A stretch of DNA of 59,214 nucleotides from Haliea alexandrii (GCF_003719295.1 NZ_RFLW01000005.1:1-59214), one strand, 5' to 3'; positions 1 to 8,068 are shown, numbered from the stretch's first letter. Program-made: numbers and translations. Notes: generated by a model not told the origin, from the letters alone.

Positions 1-28
1 TATTACGTTCGAACTTTTCCTTTGCCAT
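1..28 (-). CDS. tuf: Elongation factor Tu, first codons only (tuf)
   Basis: Only the first nine codons are inside the window. They read MAKEKFERN, the usual start of bacterial EF-Tu, the GTPase that carries aminoacyl-tRNA to the ribosome. A good Shine-Dalgarno sequence (AGGAG) precedes the ATG. The gene follows tRNA-Tyr, tRNA-Gly and tRNA-Thr on the same strand, which is the classical tufB arrangement. The rest of the gene lies outside the window. Confidence 0.85.
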
Positions 29-125
29 CTCGACGGTCTCCTGTTACCGGCCTGGACTTGCAGTAATACCGCACATTCCTGTGTCAACTTCAACCGCCCG
101 GCACGCCGCACGGCAATCAACTGGG

Positions 126-201
<76 letters not shown>

Positions 202-217
202 CTTGCTCGTACCCAAT

Positions 218-291
<74 letters not shown>

Positions 292-366
292 CTGACCCGC
301 TAGTATCTGGCGGATTAACCGCAGCGGCGGCATGCTAAAGCACGACTTCTGCCACGGCGTTGAACC

Positions 367-450
367 TGGTGGAGGGGGGTGGATTCGAACCACCGAAGCT
401 TTCGCGTCAGATTTACAGTCTGATCCCTTTGGCCACTCGGGAACCCCTCC
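367..450 (-). tRNA. tRNA-Tyr (anticodon GTA)
   Basis: An 84-nt class II tRNA with a long variable arm, acceptor stem GGAGGGG/CCCCTCC, anticodon loop CTGTAAA (GTA) and encoded CCA. It is the first tRNA of the local tufB cluster and corresponds to tyrU. A near-consensus promoter lies just upstream. Confidence 0.97.
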
Positions 451-462
451 GAAAGGCGGCAT

Positions 463-491
463 ATTGTCCAGACGGCCCGGTCCTTTGTCAA
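463..491 (-). promoter_or_regulatory. Sigma-70 promoter of the tRNA-Tyr-Gly-Thr-tuf operon
   Basis: On the minus strand there is a perfect -35 TTGACA (491-486) and a -10 GACAAT (468-463) separated by exactly 17 bp. A GC-rich discriminator (GCCGCC) follows, typical of stringently controlled stable-RNA promoters. Transcription would start around 456, just before tRNA-Tyr at 450. The cluster therefore has its own promoter and does not depend on tRNA-Thr(TGT) 8.3 kb upstream. Confidence 0.75.
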
Positions 492-554
492 CCGATAAAT
501 CAAACAAAATCATCCACCTGCCGGGCGATGCCAAACAGGAACCCAGCGGGGGTT

Positions 555-968
555 TCAGACGGGTAGTGCGATGGTCGCCAGTGCCTTCACATGCATGCCC
601 CACTGGCTGTTCTGGCCTACGACTTCAACCTCGACCAACCCGTCCGCACAGGACTTCACTTCGCCGCTCATGGTCATGGTGGTACCCGGGATATTGGGCG
701 CCCCCAGGTGAATGGTCAGCTTGCGGAAGACAGCATCGCGGCCACACCAGTCGCGCAGATAGGATTCGGTCAGGCCCTGGGTTGTCAGGATATTCATGAA
801 CACATCCGGCATGCCACTGGCCTGCGCCACCGCTTTATCGTGGTGGACCTTTTGAAAGTCGCGTGTCGCCAGGGCACCACTCACGATCAGTGACGTGGTG
901 ATGGCAATTTCACGTGGCGGCAAGGTGTCACCGACCTTGACCTGCCCCTGCTTGATTGGATCACTCAT
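555..968 (-). CDS. MaoC-like hotdog-fold hydratase
   Basis: A 137-residue single hotdog domain of the MaoC/(R)-specific enoyl-CoA hydratase type. The segment DFQKVHHDKAVA (about residues 37-48) corresponds to the catalytic D/H loop that activates water for addition to an enoyl-CoA. It overlaps the upstream MaoC_N-like gene by 4 nt (ATGA), so the two are probably co-translated. Paired half-size hotdog proteins often form heteromeric hydratases; ChsH1-ChsH2 of cholesterol side-chain degradation is the best-known case. The divergent DUF35 and thiolase-like genes strengthen that comparison. The substrate is unknown, with a branched or steroid-like acyl-CoA as the working guess. Confidence 0.8.
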   Translation of the reverse strand: MSDPIKQGQVKVGDTLPPREIAITTSLIVSGALATRDFQKVHHDKAVAQASGMPDVFMNILTTQGLTESYLRDWCGRDAVFRKLTIHLGAPNIPGTTMTMSGEVKSCADGLVEVEVVGQNSQWGMHVKALATIALPV

Positions 969-1513
969 TGGGCAGCCTCCCCGCCGGCATTTTTGGGACG
1001 GTATTTGAGCACCTTGAAGCTCTGGCGACCCAGCGGGTCCCCGTCCTGATTGGTGAACTCGGTAACCGTCTCGTAAAAGTAGCCCTCGCCGAGCCCCGTC
1101 TTTTTACGCTCGGAAATGTTGTCGATCACCGTTCGCGCGTGAACCACTTCACCGAGGCGCACCTCCCGGTCGTACTCCTGGGTGGTATTGGTCGCGACCA
1201 CACCCACATAGCCGTGCTCATCAAAGAGGTCGAACAGCTGGGTCTGCGGGTCCTGCTCACGCCCCTGGGCCGCTACTGCGTAACCGGCCTGGCCCCACGC
1301 GAACAGCATCGTTGCCGGCGCCACCAGCTCACCGCGGGAGCCCGACGCCGCCTCGGCTTCATCCAGATGATCGGGATTGGTGTTGCCCATGACTTCGCAC
1401 CAGTGGCGAATCATGGCTTTATTTACTGCGTCCTTGGCGGTGGAGGAACCGCATTCGCGGCCGACGAAGGCCTGTATCTTTTCCTCGAAGGCGCTGATGT
1501 TCTCGCTGCTCAT
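965..1513 (-). CDS. MaoC N-terminal-like (FAS1-type) hotdog protein
   Basis: A 182-residue protein of the MaoC_dehydrat_N/FAS1-like family. It has the usual N-terminal IRHWCEVMGNTNPDHLD segment (about residues 34-48), a PATMLFAW patch and a C-terminal QSFKVLKYRP strand. Members usually lack the catalytic pair and act as the substrate-binding half of a heteromeric enoyl-CoA hydratase with a MaoC partner, here the 4-nt-overlapping downstream gene. The ATG at 1513 starts a transcript that diverges from the DUF35 gene across an AT-rich palindrome. The steroid/bile-acid-type role is inferred from context only. Confidence 0.75.
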   Translation of the reverse strand: MSSENISAFEEKIQAFVGRECGSSTAKDAVNKAMIRHWCEVMGNTNPDHLDEAEAASGSRGELVAPATMLFAWGQAGYAVAAQGREQDPQTQLFDLFDEHGYVGVVATNTTQEYDREVRLGEVVHARTVIDNISERKKTGLGEGYFYETVTEFTNQDGDPLGRQSFKVLKYRPKNAGGEAAQ

Positions 1514-1582
1514 GGTTTTGAGGCTCCGTAGAAATGCAGGTGCGGCATGCGTGCCGCTGACTCGTGATCCAACTCGATCGAC

Positions 1583-1618
1583 AACATAATTGAATTTATA
1601 TTCAATTTCAATTATGTT
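1583..1618. promoter_or_regulatory. Nested palindromic operator in the divergent intergenic region
   Basis: Perfect 12-bp arms AACATAATTGAA (1583-1594) and TTCAATTATGTT (1607-1618) flank a 12-bp spacer. Inside lies a second palindrome, AATTGAAT (1588-1595) and ATTCAATT (1600-1607), with a 4-bp loop. The half-site TTCAATT thus occurs repeatedly in alternating orientation. The position between two divergent operons suggests an operator for a dimeric repressor, for example of the TetR type. No regulator gene is adjacent. Confidence 0.5.
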
Positions 1619-1669
1619 TTACCGCAGTCATATTTCAATAAACAGCAATTATCAAACGGTGGTGTGCAC

Positions 1670-2086
1670 ATGGCGCAAAGTTTCCGAATGAAGCCCCCCA
1701 TGGGGGAAGACAACGGCTGGTGGTGGCAGCAAGCGGCAGAGGGTAACCTCGCCATTCAGCGCTGCAAGGCCTGCAGCACACTGCGACACCCCCCGCGGCC
1801 GATGTGTGGCGACTGCCAGTCGCTGGAATGGGACCACGTCGTTGCATCCGGCCGGGGTACCCTGGACAGTTTCACCGTTTTGCATCATCCGCAATTCCCC
1901 GGCTTTGATTACCCGCTCATCATCATCCTCGTGAAGCTGGAAGAAGGCACACGTTTCACGTCACAGCTGATCAACTGCAGCGAAGACGCGGTCGAGTTCG
2001 GCATGCCTGTGGAAATGGTCATGCACGAGGACCCGGACGGTTTCCGTCTGCCCATGTTCCAGCCCGCACAAGGAGCCCACGCATGA
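1670..2086 (+). CDS. DUF35 OB-fold/zinc-ribbon acyl-CoA-associated protein
   Basis: About 138 residues. The zinc ribbon CKACSTLRHPPRPMCGDC (CxxC...CxxC, about residues 31-48) is followed by an OB-fold-like region with GRGTLDSFTVLHH, the DUF35 signature. DUF35 proteins bind thiolase-like partners; in steroid degradation the DUF35 domain of ChsH2 forms a retro-aldolase with Ltp2. Here DUF35 is a separate gene overlapping the thiolase-like gene by 4 nt (ATGA), a strong sign of a complex. A GTG at 1664, in frame two codons upstream, is an alternative start. The ribosome-binding site is weak for both. Confidence 0.8.
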   Translation: MAQSFRMKPPMGEDNGWWWQQAAEGNLAIQRCKACSTLRHPPRPMCGDCQSLEWDHVVASGRGTLDSFTVLHHPQFPGFDYPLIIILVKLEEGTRFTSQLINCSEDAVEFGMPVEMVMHEDPDGFRLPMFQPAQGAHA

Positions 2087-3252
2087 GCCAATTTCTCAAG
2101 GACAAGGCGGCCATTGCCGGTATTGGGCTCACCGAATTCTCGAAGAAGTCCGGCGTATCCGAGCTGTCTCTGGCGGCCCAGGCCACCCTCGCCGCCTGCG
2201 AAGACGCAGGACTGCCCCCCTCGGAAATCGACGGTTTTGTCAGCTATACGCTGGATTCCACCGATGAAATCGAGCTTGCTCGCACTGTCGGCGCCGGCGA
2301 TTTGAAGCTCTTCACGAAGGTCAACTACGGTGGCGGCGCGGCCGTTGGCACCATCCTGCATGCCGTCATGGCGGTGGCCACCGGTGTTGCCGACAACGTC
2401 ATTTGTTACCGCGCCATGAATGGCCGCTCAGGCCAGCGCATGGGCCAGGGTATCTCCGGGCAGATTGTCAGCTCGGACCTGGTGCACTGGTCCTGGTACA
2501 TGCCCTACGGCATGCTGACACCGGGCTCCTGGATTGCCATGATCGCCAACAAGTACATGCACCACCACGGCGTTACTGCGGAAGACCTGGGCCGGGTCGC
2601 CATTTCCCAGCGCAATTACGCGCAGAGTAATCCACGCTCCTTCTTCCACGGCAAGCCGCTGACCATGGAGGACTATCTGGCCTCGAAAATGATCGCCGAT
2701 CCGCTGCGCTTGTACGATTTCTGTCAGGAAACTGATGGTGGCTGCGCCATTCTGGTCACCAGCGCGGAGCGCGCACGCGACCTGCAGCAGAAGCCAGCCA
2801 TTATTCGCGGTGTAGTGCAAGCCTCCACCCGCGGCCAGGAGCAGATGACCAGCTACTACCGCGATGAGCTTGATTCCCTGCCTGAAATGGAGATGGCCGC
2901 AAAGCTGGTGTACGCCCAGAGCGGGCTGGGGCCGGACGACATCAACGCAGCCTGCCTGTACGATGCCTTTACCTCAGAAGTGATCATGCAGCTGGAGAGC
3001 TTCGGCTTCTGCGGCCGTGGCGAGGGCAAGGACATGGTACGCGACGGCGCCCTGGACATTGATGGCCGCCTGCCCAACAACACTCATGGCGGCCTGCTGT
3101 CAGAGGCCTACATCCACGGCATGAACAGCATTGCTGAAGGCGCACGCCTGGTACGCGGCACCTCGACCAGCCAACCGAAGGGTGTAGAGCATGTGCTGGT
3201 GAGCAGCGGCGTTGGAGTGCCCACCGGGGCACTGATTCTCGCACGCGACTGA
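2083..3252 (+). CDS. Thiolase-fold lipid-transfer protein (Ltp2-type aldolase candidate)
   Basis: A 389-residue thiolase-superfamily protein of the SCPx/lipid-transfer subgroup. It starts with AAIAGIGLTEFSKKSG, carries NYGGGAAVGTILHA near residue 85 and ends with the subgroup motif NTHGGLLSEAYIHGMN (about residues 333-348). The usual thiolase active-site cysteine is not obvious, which is typical of Ltp-type aldolases that cleave beta-hydroxyacyl-CoAs. Its start overlaps the DUF35 gene by 4 nt. With the two divergent MaoC genes it forms a complete hydratase-plus-retroaldolase set that could shorten a branched acyl chain. The substrate cannot be read from sequence. Confidence 0.75.
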   Translation: MSQFLKDKAAIAGIGLTEFSKKSGVSELSLAAQATLAACEDAGLPPSEIDGFVSYTLDSTDEIELARTVGAGDLKLFTKVNYGGGAAVGTILHAVMAVATGVADNVICYRAMNGRSGQRMGQGISGQIVSSDLVHWSWYMPYGMLTPGSWIAMIANKYMHHHGVTAEDLGRVAISQRNYAQSNPRSFFHGKPLTMEDYLASKMIADPLRLYDFCQETDGGCAILVTSAERARDLQQKPAIIRGVVQASTRGQEQMTSYYRDELDSLPEMEMAAKLVYAQSGLGPDDINAACLYDAFTSEVIMQLESFGFCGRGEGKDMVRDGALDIDGRLPNNTHGGLLSEAYIHGMNSIAEGARLVRGTSTSQPKGVEHVLVSSGVGVPTGALILARD

Positions 3253-3258
3253 CCCCAC

Positions 3259-3288
3259 AGCCCCGCGTAGCAAGCACTGCGCGGGGCT
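3259..3288. terminator. Hairpin between convergent genes
   Basis: AGCCCCGCG (3259-3267) pairs perfectly with CGCGGGGCT (3280-3288) across a 12-nt loop. It sits between the ends of the thiolase-like gene and the convergent MFS gene, touching the latter's stop codon. There is no T-tract on either strand, so it would be a weak or assisted bidirectional terminator. Confidence 0.4.
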
Positions 3289-4655
3289 CACTCCCTCCAG
3301 GCGTCTGCCGCCAGCGCGCCGCGCGCTTCGTCAACCGGCAGCACCGCGACCATCGCCAGCACAAACAGCGCCAGGCAGAACACGATCGCATCCGCAAGGC
3401 CGAGCAGCCACTGCACAAGGCCCAGGCCAAAAATCCCGAACACCGCCGCAGCCTTGGTCGCCATGCCCCAGTAACCGAAGAACTCTGCCGCTTTGACGTG
3501 CGGCGTCAGCACCCCCACCAGCGCACGCGCCGCCGATTGTGAGGACCCCAGGCTCAGCCCCGAAAGCACGCCGGCAAACAAAAATACGTGCTGCGCCTGC
3601 CACGACACGTCCAACCAGACATGCGCCAGTTGCGTGAGAGCCGGTGTCTGCCAGATTGCGAGAATTGCAACCAGCCACAGCGCCAGCGTGAACAGATAAA
3701 CCCGGCGCGCGCCCCAGTGGCTCTGCAGATGGCCAAATACCAGTGCACCCAGCGCTGCGGTAATCTGCACCGTAATGAACATCCACACGCGTACCGACTC
3801 ATCCCACCCGATCACCTGTGCCCCGTAAATAAACGAAAACGCGATGATGATGTAGACGCCGGCCATGGCGAAAAATACCGAAACCAGCAGGGAGCGCAGA
3901 TCCCGGAACTGCGCCAGCGCGCGCTGCGTCGCCAGCACCCGGGCAATGCCCATGCCAAGCAACGCCCGGTTGCCCAGACCGGGACGACGAACACCCCGCT
4001 CGCGCAACCAGAGAAATGTGGGGATGGCGGCAAGCAGGAAAAAGCCTCCGGCGAACGGCCCCACCCAGCGGATGCGGTCATAATTGTCCAGTGACACGTC
4101 GCCAAGCACCAACAGGGTAAAAGCTGTAGCCACCAAGCCGCCGACATAGCCGAGGCTCCAGCCCAACCCCGAAATCCAGCCGAGCGCACTGCGCGGCCCC
4201 AGATCCGGCAGGAAACTGGCAATAAACCCTTCACCGATGGCGTAGGCAAAATTGGAGAGCACCAGCAACACCATGGCCGGCACAATCCAACCGGGTTCCA
4301 CAACGTACAACAGGCAGGTAGCCGCTACGGTGAGCAGATAGCTGGCAAACAAGAAGCGCTTGCGGCTGCGCGAGTAATCCATGATCGCACCGCACACGGG
4401 GCTGGCAAACACGACCAGCACATAGCTCACCGCCAGCGCTATGCTCCAGAGCAGGTTACCCAGCCGGTAGTCCGGCGCATCACCCACGATCACGCGCGTG
4501 AACAGGTCCCCGAAAACCACCGTAATAATGAGTAGCGTGTAACCCTGATTGGCGAAATCGAACATCGCCCAGCCGAATATTTCGCGCCGCGGCGCCAGCG
4601 CGACAGGGCCAGTGCCGGTGCCGGTGCTCACACCGGTAGCCGCCGATACACCCAC
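3288..4655 (-). CDS. MFS transporter, UMF1/Atg22-like family
   Basis: A 455-residue integral membrane protein with about 12 hydrophobic segments. The N-terminal WAMFDFANQGYTLLIITVVF and the RSRKRFLF loop after TM2-3 are characteristic of the UMF1 family, relatives of the yeast vacuolar amino-acid effluxer Atg22. Bacterial members are uncharacterised or proposed to export small metabolites or amino acids across the inner membrane. Its first 28 nt overlap the end of the upstream GGCT-like gene. The two may therefore be co-expressed, which hints at a link to gamma-glutamyl or amino-acid metabolism. Confidence 0.8.
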   Translation of the reverse strand: MGVSAATGVSTGTGTGPVALAPRREIFGWAMFDFANQGYTLLIITVVFGDLFTRVIVGDAPDYRLGNLLWSIALAVSYVLVVFASPVCGAIMDYSRSRKRFLFASYLLTVAATCLLYVVEPGWIVPAMVLLVLSNFAYAIGEGFIASFLPDLGPRSALGWISGLGWSLGYVGGLVATAFTLLVLGDVSLDNYDRIRWVGPFAGGFFLLAAIPTFLWLRERGVRRPGLGNRALLGMGIARVLATQRALAQFRDLRSLLVSVFFAMAGVYIIIAFSFIYGAQVIGWDESVRVWMFITVQITAALGALVFGHLQSHWGARRVYLFTLALWLVAILAIWQTPALTQLAHVWLDVSWQAQHVFLFAGVLSGLSLGSSQSAARALVGVLTPHVKAAEFFGYWGMATKAAAVFGIFGLGLVQWLLGLADAIVFCLALFVLAMVAVLPVDEARGALAADAWRE

Positions 4656-5083
4656 ACGGCCTCACCCGAATCCAGTGCCAGGCACACACGCTCGTAACGC
4701 ACCCCGAGGCGCTCGTAGCGATCGAGGCGGGCCAGCTCTCTGGGGCCAACGGCGAACACCTCTCCGGGCACACGGCCATCCGCTAGCGGCTGGATATCCA
4801 GGCGCTGCTTGTCAAAGCCCGCTACCGCAGCGGGCGCTGTAGAAATGCGGCGCCCAACGATCAACCAGCGCACCAGCGGATTACGCAGGGTGCCATACAC
4901 GAAGACGCGTTGATCGCAGGGCCCCTCCGGAACGTTGTAGCCCGGTGGCAAGGCATACCCCCAGGGTCCCAGCAGCACCCACCACAGGTACATGCCCGTT
5001 GCGGACAACACACCCAGCAGGCCGGCGGCGACCCGCCACCTCCACGCGCCACGTGAAACGGTCACTTGTGCAGTCATTCGCAC
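4628..5083 (-). CDS. Membrane-anchored gamma-glutamylcyclotransferase-like (GGCT/AIG2) protein
   Basis: A 151-residue protein. A hydrophobic segment at about residues 16-38 suggests a signal anchor. The GGCT fold starts with VFVYGTLRNP (about residues 62-71; YGTLR is the substrate-binding motif) and contains GRVPGEVF, which could supply the general-acid glutamate, and LARLDRYERL. Family members release 5-oxoproline from gamma-glutamyl compounds or act as gamma-glutamylamine cyclotransferases. A membrane anchor is unusual because most GGCTs are soluble and cytosolic. The gene overlaps the downstream UMF1 transporter by 28 nt. Confidence 0.75.
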   Translation of the reverse strand: MRMTAQVTVSRGAWRWRVAAGLLGVLSATGMYLWWVLLGPWGYALPPGYNVPEGPCDQRVFVYGTLRNPLVRWLIVGRRISTAPAAVAGFDKQRLDIQPLADGRVPGEVFAVGPRELARLDRYERLGVRYERVCLALDSGEAVWVYRRLPV

Positions 5084-5209
5084 ATCATACCGCTGCGGCC
5101 GACACTGTACAGTGCTGCCACCTCGGCCACGCTAGCGCAAGCTGCCGCTACAGCACAGCAGACCATCTTCAACTAGACTTCCAGCAATGGCCGGACAGGG
5201 ACGCTGATC

Positions 5210-5617
5210 ATGAAGGAGCCGACATCAAAGCAGCTGTTCTTGCACAGCGTGACGCGCTGCATGGAAGACCATGCCTTTATACCGGCATTTTATGAGCAGC
5301 TGTTCGACGCATCAGATGAGATCAAGGCCAAGTTTCGCTTCACCGACCTCGAAAAGCAGAACGCCATGCTGCGCCGCTCGCTGCTGTTGTGCGCGGAAGC
5401 CACGGCCGGGCGCACGGAAGCCCTGCGCGAAGTGAACGAGCGCGCCACCACACACGATCGTGATCACCTCAATATCGAACCACAGCTCTACGCCGTGTGG
5501 ATCGACACCCTCATCGCAACCGCCAGTGATTTTGACCTGCAATGGAATGCCGATGTGGAAGCGGCCTGGCGGAAAATTCTGGGGCATGTGGTGCAACAAA
5601 TGATTCGGCGGTATTGA
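5210..5617 (+). CDS. Single-domain globin
   Basis: A 135-residue all-helical protein with globin features: SVTRCMEDHAFIPAFYEQLF (helix A/B), FRFTDLEKQNAMLRRSLL (C-E region) and THDRDHLNIEPQLY, where the second histidine is a good candidate for the proximal F8 haem ligand. The helix ending WRKILGHVVQQMIRRY corresponds to helix H. It may bind O2 or NO or act as a redox sensor. No reductase or signalling domain is fused. It stands alone between a leftward operon and a rightward epimerase gene. Confidence 0.75.
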   Translation: MKEPTSKQLFLHSVTRCMEDHAFIPAFYEQLFDASDEIKAKFRFTDLEKQNAMLRRSLLLCAEATAGRTEALREVNERATTHDRDHLNIEPQLYAVWIDTLIATASDFDLQWNADVEAAWRKILGHVVQQMIRRY

Positions 5618-5729
5618 TGATCGATCAACGCGACCTCAGAGGTTCCCCTCCCCCACTGCACCCCGTATATTCAAGACTGGGAGTCAATCTTGATAGTCGT
5701 GCCACAACCCGTACAACTGAGGGGAAACC

Positions 5730-6650
5730 ATGCTCGAAGACCAGAAAATTCTCCTGACCGGTGCCGCCGGCCAGATTGCCTTTCCTCTAGGGCAGTTTCT
5801 CGCCGCCAACAATGAAGTCTGGGCCGTTGCGCGCTTCAGTGAGCCCGGCTCCCGGGAGCGCTGTGAGCAGGCGGGCATGATCACCCGCGCGGTTGACCTT
5901 GCGACCGGCGAATTTGGGGGCCTGCCACAGGATTTCGACTATGTGCTGCATTTCGCCGTATTCCAGCTGGCCGGACAGGACTATGACTACGCCTTGCAGG
6001 TGAATGCCGAGGGAACAGCGCTACTGATGGCGCATTGCCGCAGCGCGAAAGCGTGCCTGATCATGTCTACCTGCGCCGTGTATGCGCTGCACCCCGAGCC
6101 GCGCCACGCATTTCGGGAGGATGACCCACTGGGAGATTCGAAACAGCCCTACTCGCCGACCTATGCCATTTCCAAGATTGCGCAGGAAGCCATCGCGCGC
6201 AGCTGCGCAAGGCTTTACGATCTCCCCACAACCATCGCCCGCATGAACGTGTCTTACTCCGCCAATGGCGGGCTACCGGCCTATCATCTCGATGCGATTA
6301 TGCAGGATGAGGAGATCGTATTACCCGCGGGTGGCGAGGCTTGGTACACCTGCATTCACCAGGACGATATCAACGAGCAGGTGGAACGCTTGCTGGCCGC
6401 AGCGACCGTGCCAGCGACCATCATCAACTGGAGTGGCGACGAGCCTGTAGATGTACGCACCTGGTGCCAGTACTTCGGCAAGTTGGTCGGGAAGACCCCG
6501 CGTTTTCGCGAAGACGACAGCCAGTCGATACCGTCACGGGTGAGCGACAACCAGCGCAGGATTGAGCTGATCGGCCCCTGCCGCATCAGCTGGCGGGACG
6601 GGTTTGCGGCGATGGCGCGGGCACGGTATCCCGCGTTAAAACAACCGTAG
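5730..6650 (+). CDS. NAD(P)-dependent epimerase/dehydratase (extended SDR)
   Basis: A 306-residue extended short-chain dehydrogenase. The nucleotide loop ILLTGAAGQIAFPLG (about residues 6-20) fits GxxGxxG, MSTCAVYA supplies the catalytic serine/threonine strand, and YSPTYAISKIAQE gives YxxxK. The ATG at 5730 follows an AGGGG ribosome-binding site. It lies 9 nt before the UDG-like gene, so the two probably share a transcript. Sequence alone does not distinguish a nucleotide-sugar epimerase from another extended SDR, and no sugar genes are nearby. Confidence 0.8.
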   Translation: MLEDQKILLTGAAGQIAFPLGQFLAANNEVWAVARFSEPGSRERCEQAGMITRAVDLATGEFGGLPQDFDYVLHFAVFQLAGQDYDYALQVNAEGTALLMAHCRSAKACLIMSTCAVYALHPEPRHAFREDDPLGDSKQPYSPTYAISKIAQEAIARSCARLYDLPTTIARMNVSYSANGGLPAYHLDAIMQDEEIVLPAGGEAWYTCIHQDDINEQVERLLAAATVPATIINWSGDEPVDVRTWCQYFGKLVGKTPRFREDDSQSIPSRVSDNQRRIELIGPCRISWRDGFAAMARARYPALKQP

Positions 6651-6659
6651 CCGCCAGGC

Positions 6660-7256
6660 ATGAGCGCCACAGACGCGCTGTTGGCCCGCGTGCGCGCCTG
6701 CCGCCTGTGCGAACCCGAGCTGCCGCTGGGCGCAAGGCCGGTCCTGCAGCTGCATCCAGACGCCCGCATCCTGATTGCCGGGCAGGCACCCGGTCGCAAG
6801 GTGCACGAGACAGGCGTGCCGTTTGACGACCCCAGCGGCGCGCGGTTGCGGGAGTGGCTGGGTATTGAGCGGGAGCGCTTCTACGACCCGCGTACCGTGG
6901 CACTCCTGCCCATGGGCTTTTGCTACCCGGGTACCGGCAAGAATGGCGACCTGCCACCCCGCCCCGAATGCGCGGCCACCTGGCGTCAGCCGTTGTTGGA
7001 CCACTTGCCGCGGCTCGAACTGACGTTGGTGCTGGGGCAGTACGCCCAGGCCTGGCACCTGGATGGGCGCAGAGAGAGCGTAACAGTGAGGGTGCGCAAC
7101 TGGCGGAGGCATTGGCCCAGCGTGGTACCGCTGCCACACCCCAGCCCGCGCAACAACCGCTGGCTGGCGCAAAACCCCTGGTTTGAGTCAGAACTGTTGC
7201 CTGCGCTGCGAATGCGCGTGCGGGAAATCGTAAACGGCTGCGCAGCAATTGGCTGA
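6660..7256 (+). CDS. Uracil-DNA glycosylase superfamily protein
   Basis: A 198-residue protein of the UDG superfamily that is neither Ung nor Mug. It starts with RVRACRLCEPELP, has motif A as IAGQAPGRKVHETGVPFDDPSG (about residues 39-60, written here for its GQAPG and DDPSG elements) and ends with motif B PLPHPSPRN (about residues 157-165). These surround the uracil pocket in the superfamily. Only one CxxC is present, so the four-cysteine iron-sulphur site of UDG families 4 and 5 is absent. It may excise damaged bases, but many members of this subgroup are untested. It probably shares a transcript with the epimerase gene. Confidence 0.75.
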   Translation: MSATDALLARVRACRLCEPELPLGARPVLQLHPDARILIAGQAPGRKVHETGVPFDDPSGARLREWLGIERERFYDPRTVALLPMGFCYPGTGKNGDLPPRPECAATWRQPLLDHLPRLELTLVLGQYAQAWHLDGRRESVTVRVRNWRRHWPSVVPLPHPSPRNNRWLAQNPWFESELLPALRMRVREIVNGCAAIG

Positions 7257-7275
7257 CCGCCACGCGCGACATACC

Positions 7276-7302
7276 AAAAAAAAAGGCCCTCCGTGGAGGG
7301 CC
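7276..7302 (-). terminator. Rho-independent terminator of the PEP-CTERM gene
   Basis: On the minus strand GGCCCTCC pairs with GGAGGGCC (7302-7285) and is followed directly by nine T residues (7284-7276). It lies 19 nt past the stop codon of the PEP-CTERM gene. The same hairpin may also end the rightward UDG-like transcript. Confidence 0.85.
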
Positions 7303-7321
7303 GTGATCGAACCTGGCTGAC

Positions 7322-8068
7322 TTAACCTGCCTTGCGGCGAGAGTAGCCCAGCGCGGCCAGGCCCAAAGCCATCAGAGCCAAGGTTGCAGGAACAGGAACT
7401 GGAGAGGCCTCCACGTTGACATTCATGGCAACGATTTCTGGCGCCTGATTGAATTGCGATGCAATTGCGAAAGAGTATTCTCCCGCCGCAAACGGATCAA
7501 AAGTTGCAAATAATGGTGGCGTGACTACCCCCGTAATACCAACGGACAAGTAGTTAAATCCCGCATTCTCTGAGCCTCCAAACTGGCGCTGGTTGACGAA
7601 CGAAAAGCCGTCAAATGTTCCCATCGCCGCGGAATCTGTACCAATAGCTGGATCGAGATCATAGAACAGGGTTATGCCGTAATCTGCGATCGTGCTTTCG
7701 CCGTCACCATCGATGCCGATGAAGTAGCTGAAATTCCAGGTAGAGCCCAATGTACCGGTGGTTGAACCGGGTGTACCGTCGTTCTCTCCGGCCTGCGCTG
7801 TGTAGGTTCCTGCGCCGTCATTGCCTAACGCGGGATTTGAAAAACGCTGCGTCGCCGCAAGCGCTATCGTGACTGTGTCGCCCTCCAGGCCATTGAACGT
7901 AGTGATCATTGTCTGATTGGTTGGTATGCCATCACCCCCGAACGGATCATCACCAAATCCAGTAAGCGCTCCGAAAGTGCCGGTGGGAGCGAAGGGCGCT
8001 GCCTGGGAAAGAGCAGACGCACCACCCAGAACGATAGCGGCCATAGCTTTCGTAAAATTGCGTGTCAT
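7322..8068 (-). CDS. PEP-CTERM sorting-domain exported protein
   Basis: A 248-residue protein with an N-terminal signal peptide (TKAMAAIVLGGASALSQA, residues 6-23) and a C-terminal sorting signal. The signal is the motif VPVPAT, a hydrophobic helix LALMALGLAALG and a basic tail YSRRKAG, the layout recognised by exosortase EpsH/XrtA. The second position is Val rather than the usual Glu. The middle is low-complexity and rich in Gly, Asp and Thr, as in surface or extracellular-matrix proteins. A strong terminator follows and the gene appears monocistronic. No exosortase gene lies in the window, so processing depends on genes elsewhere. Confidence 0.85.
   Translation of the reverse strand: MTRNFTKAMAAIVLGGASALSQAAPFAPTGTFGALTGFGDDPFGGDGIPTNQTMITTFNGLEGDTVTIALAATQRFSNPALGNDGAGTYTAQAGENDGTPGSTTGTLGSTWNFSYFIGIDGDGESTIADYGITLFYDLDPAIGTDSAAMGTFDGFSFVNQRQFGGSENAGFNYLSVGITGVVTPPLFATFDPFAAGEYSFAIASQFNQAPEIVAMNVNVEASPVPVPATLALMALGLAALGYSRRKAG

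Noticed and set aside
332..799. Open frames across the tRNA-Tyr region on both strands
   Set aside because: They are reverse-complement readings of tRNA-Tyr and the MaoC gene; a motif such as GGGFEPP is the usual false translation of tRNA T-arms.
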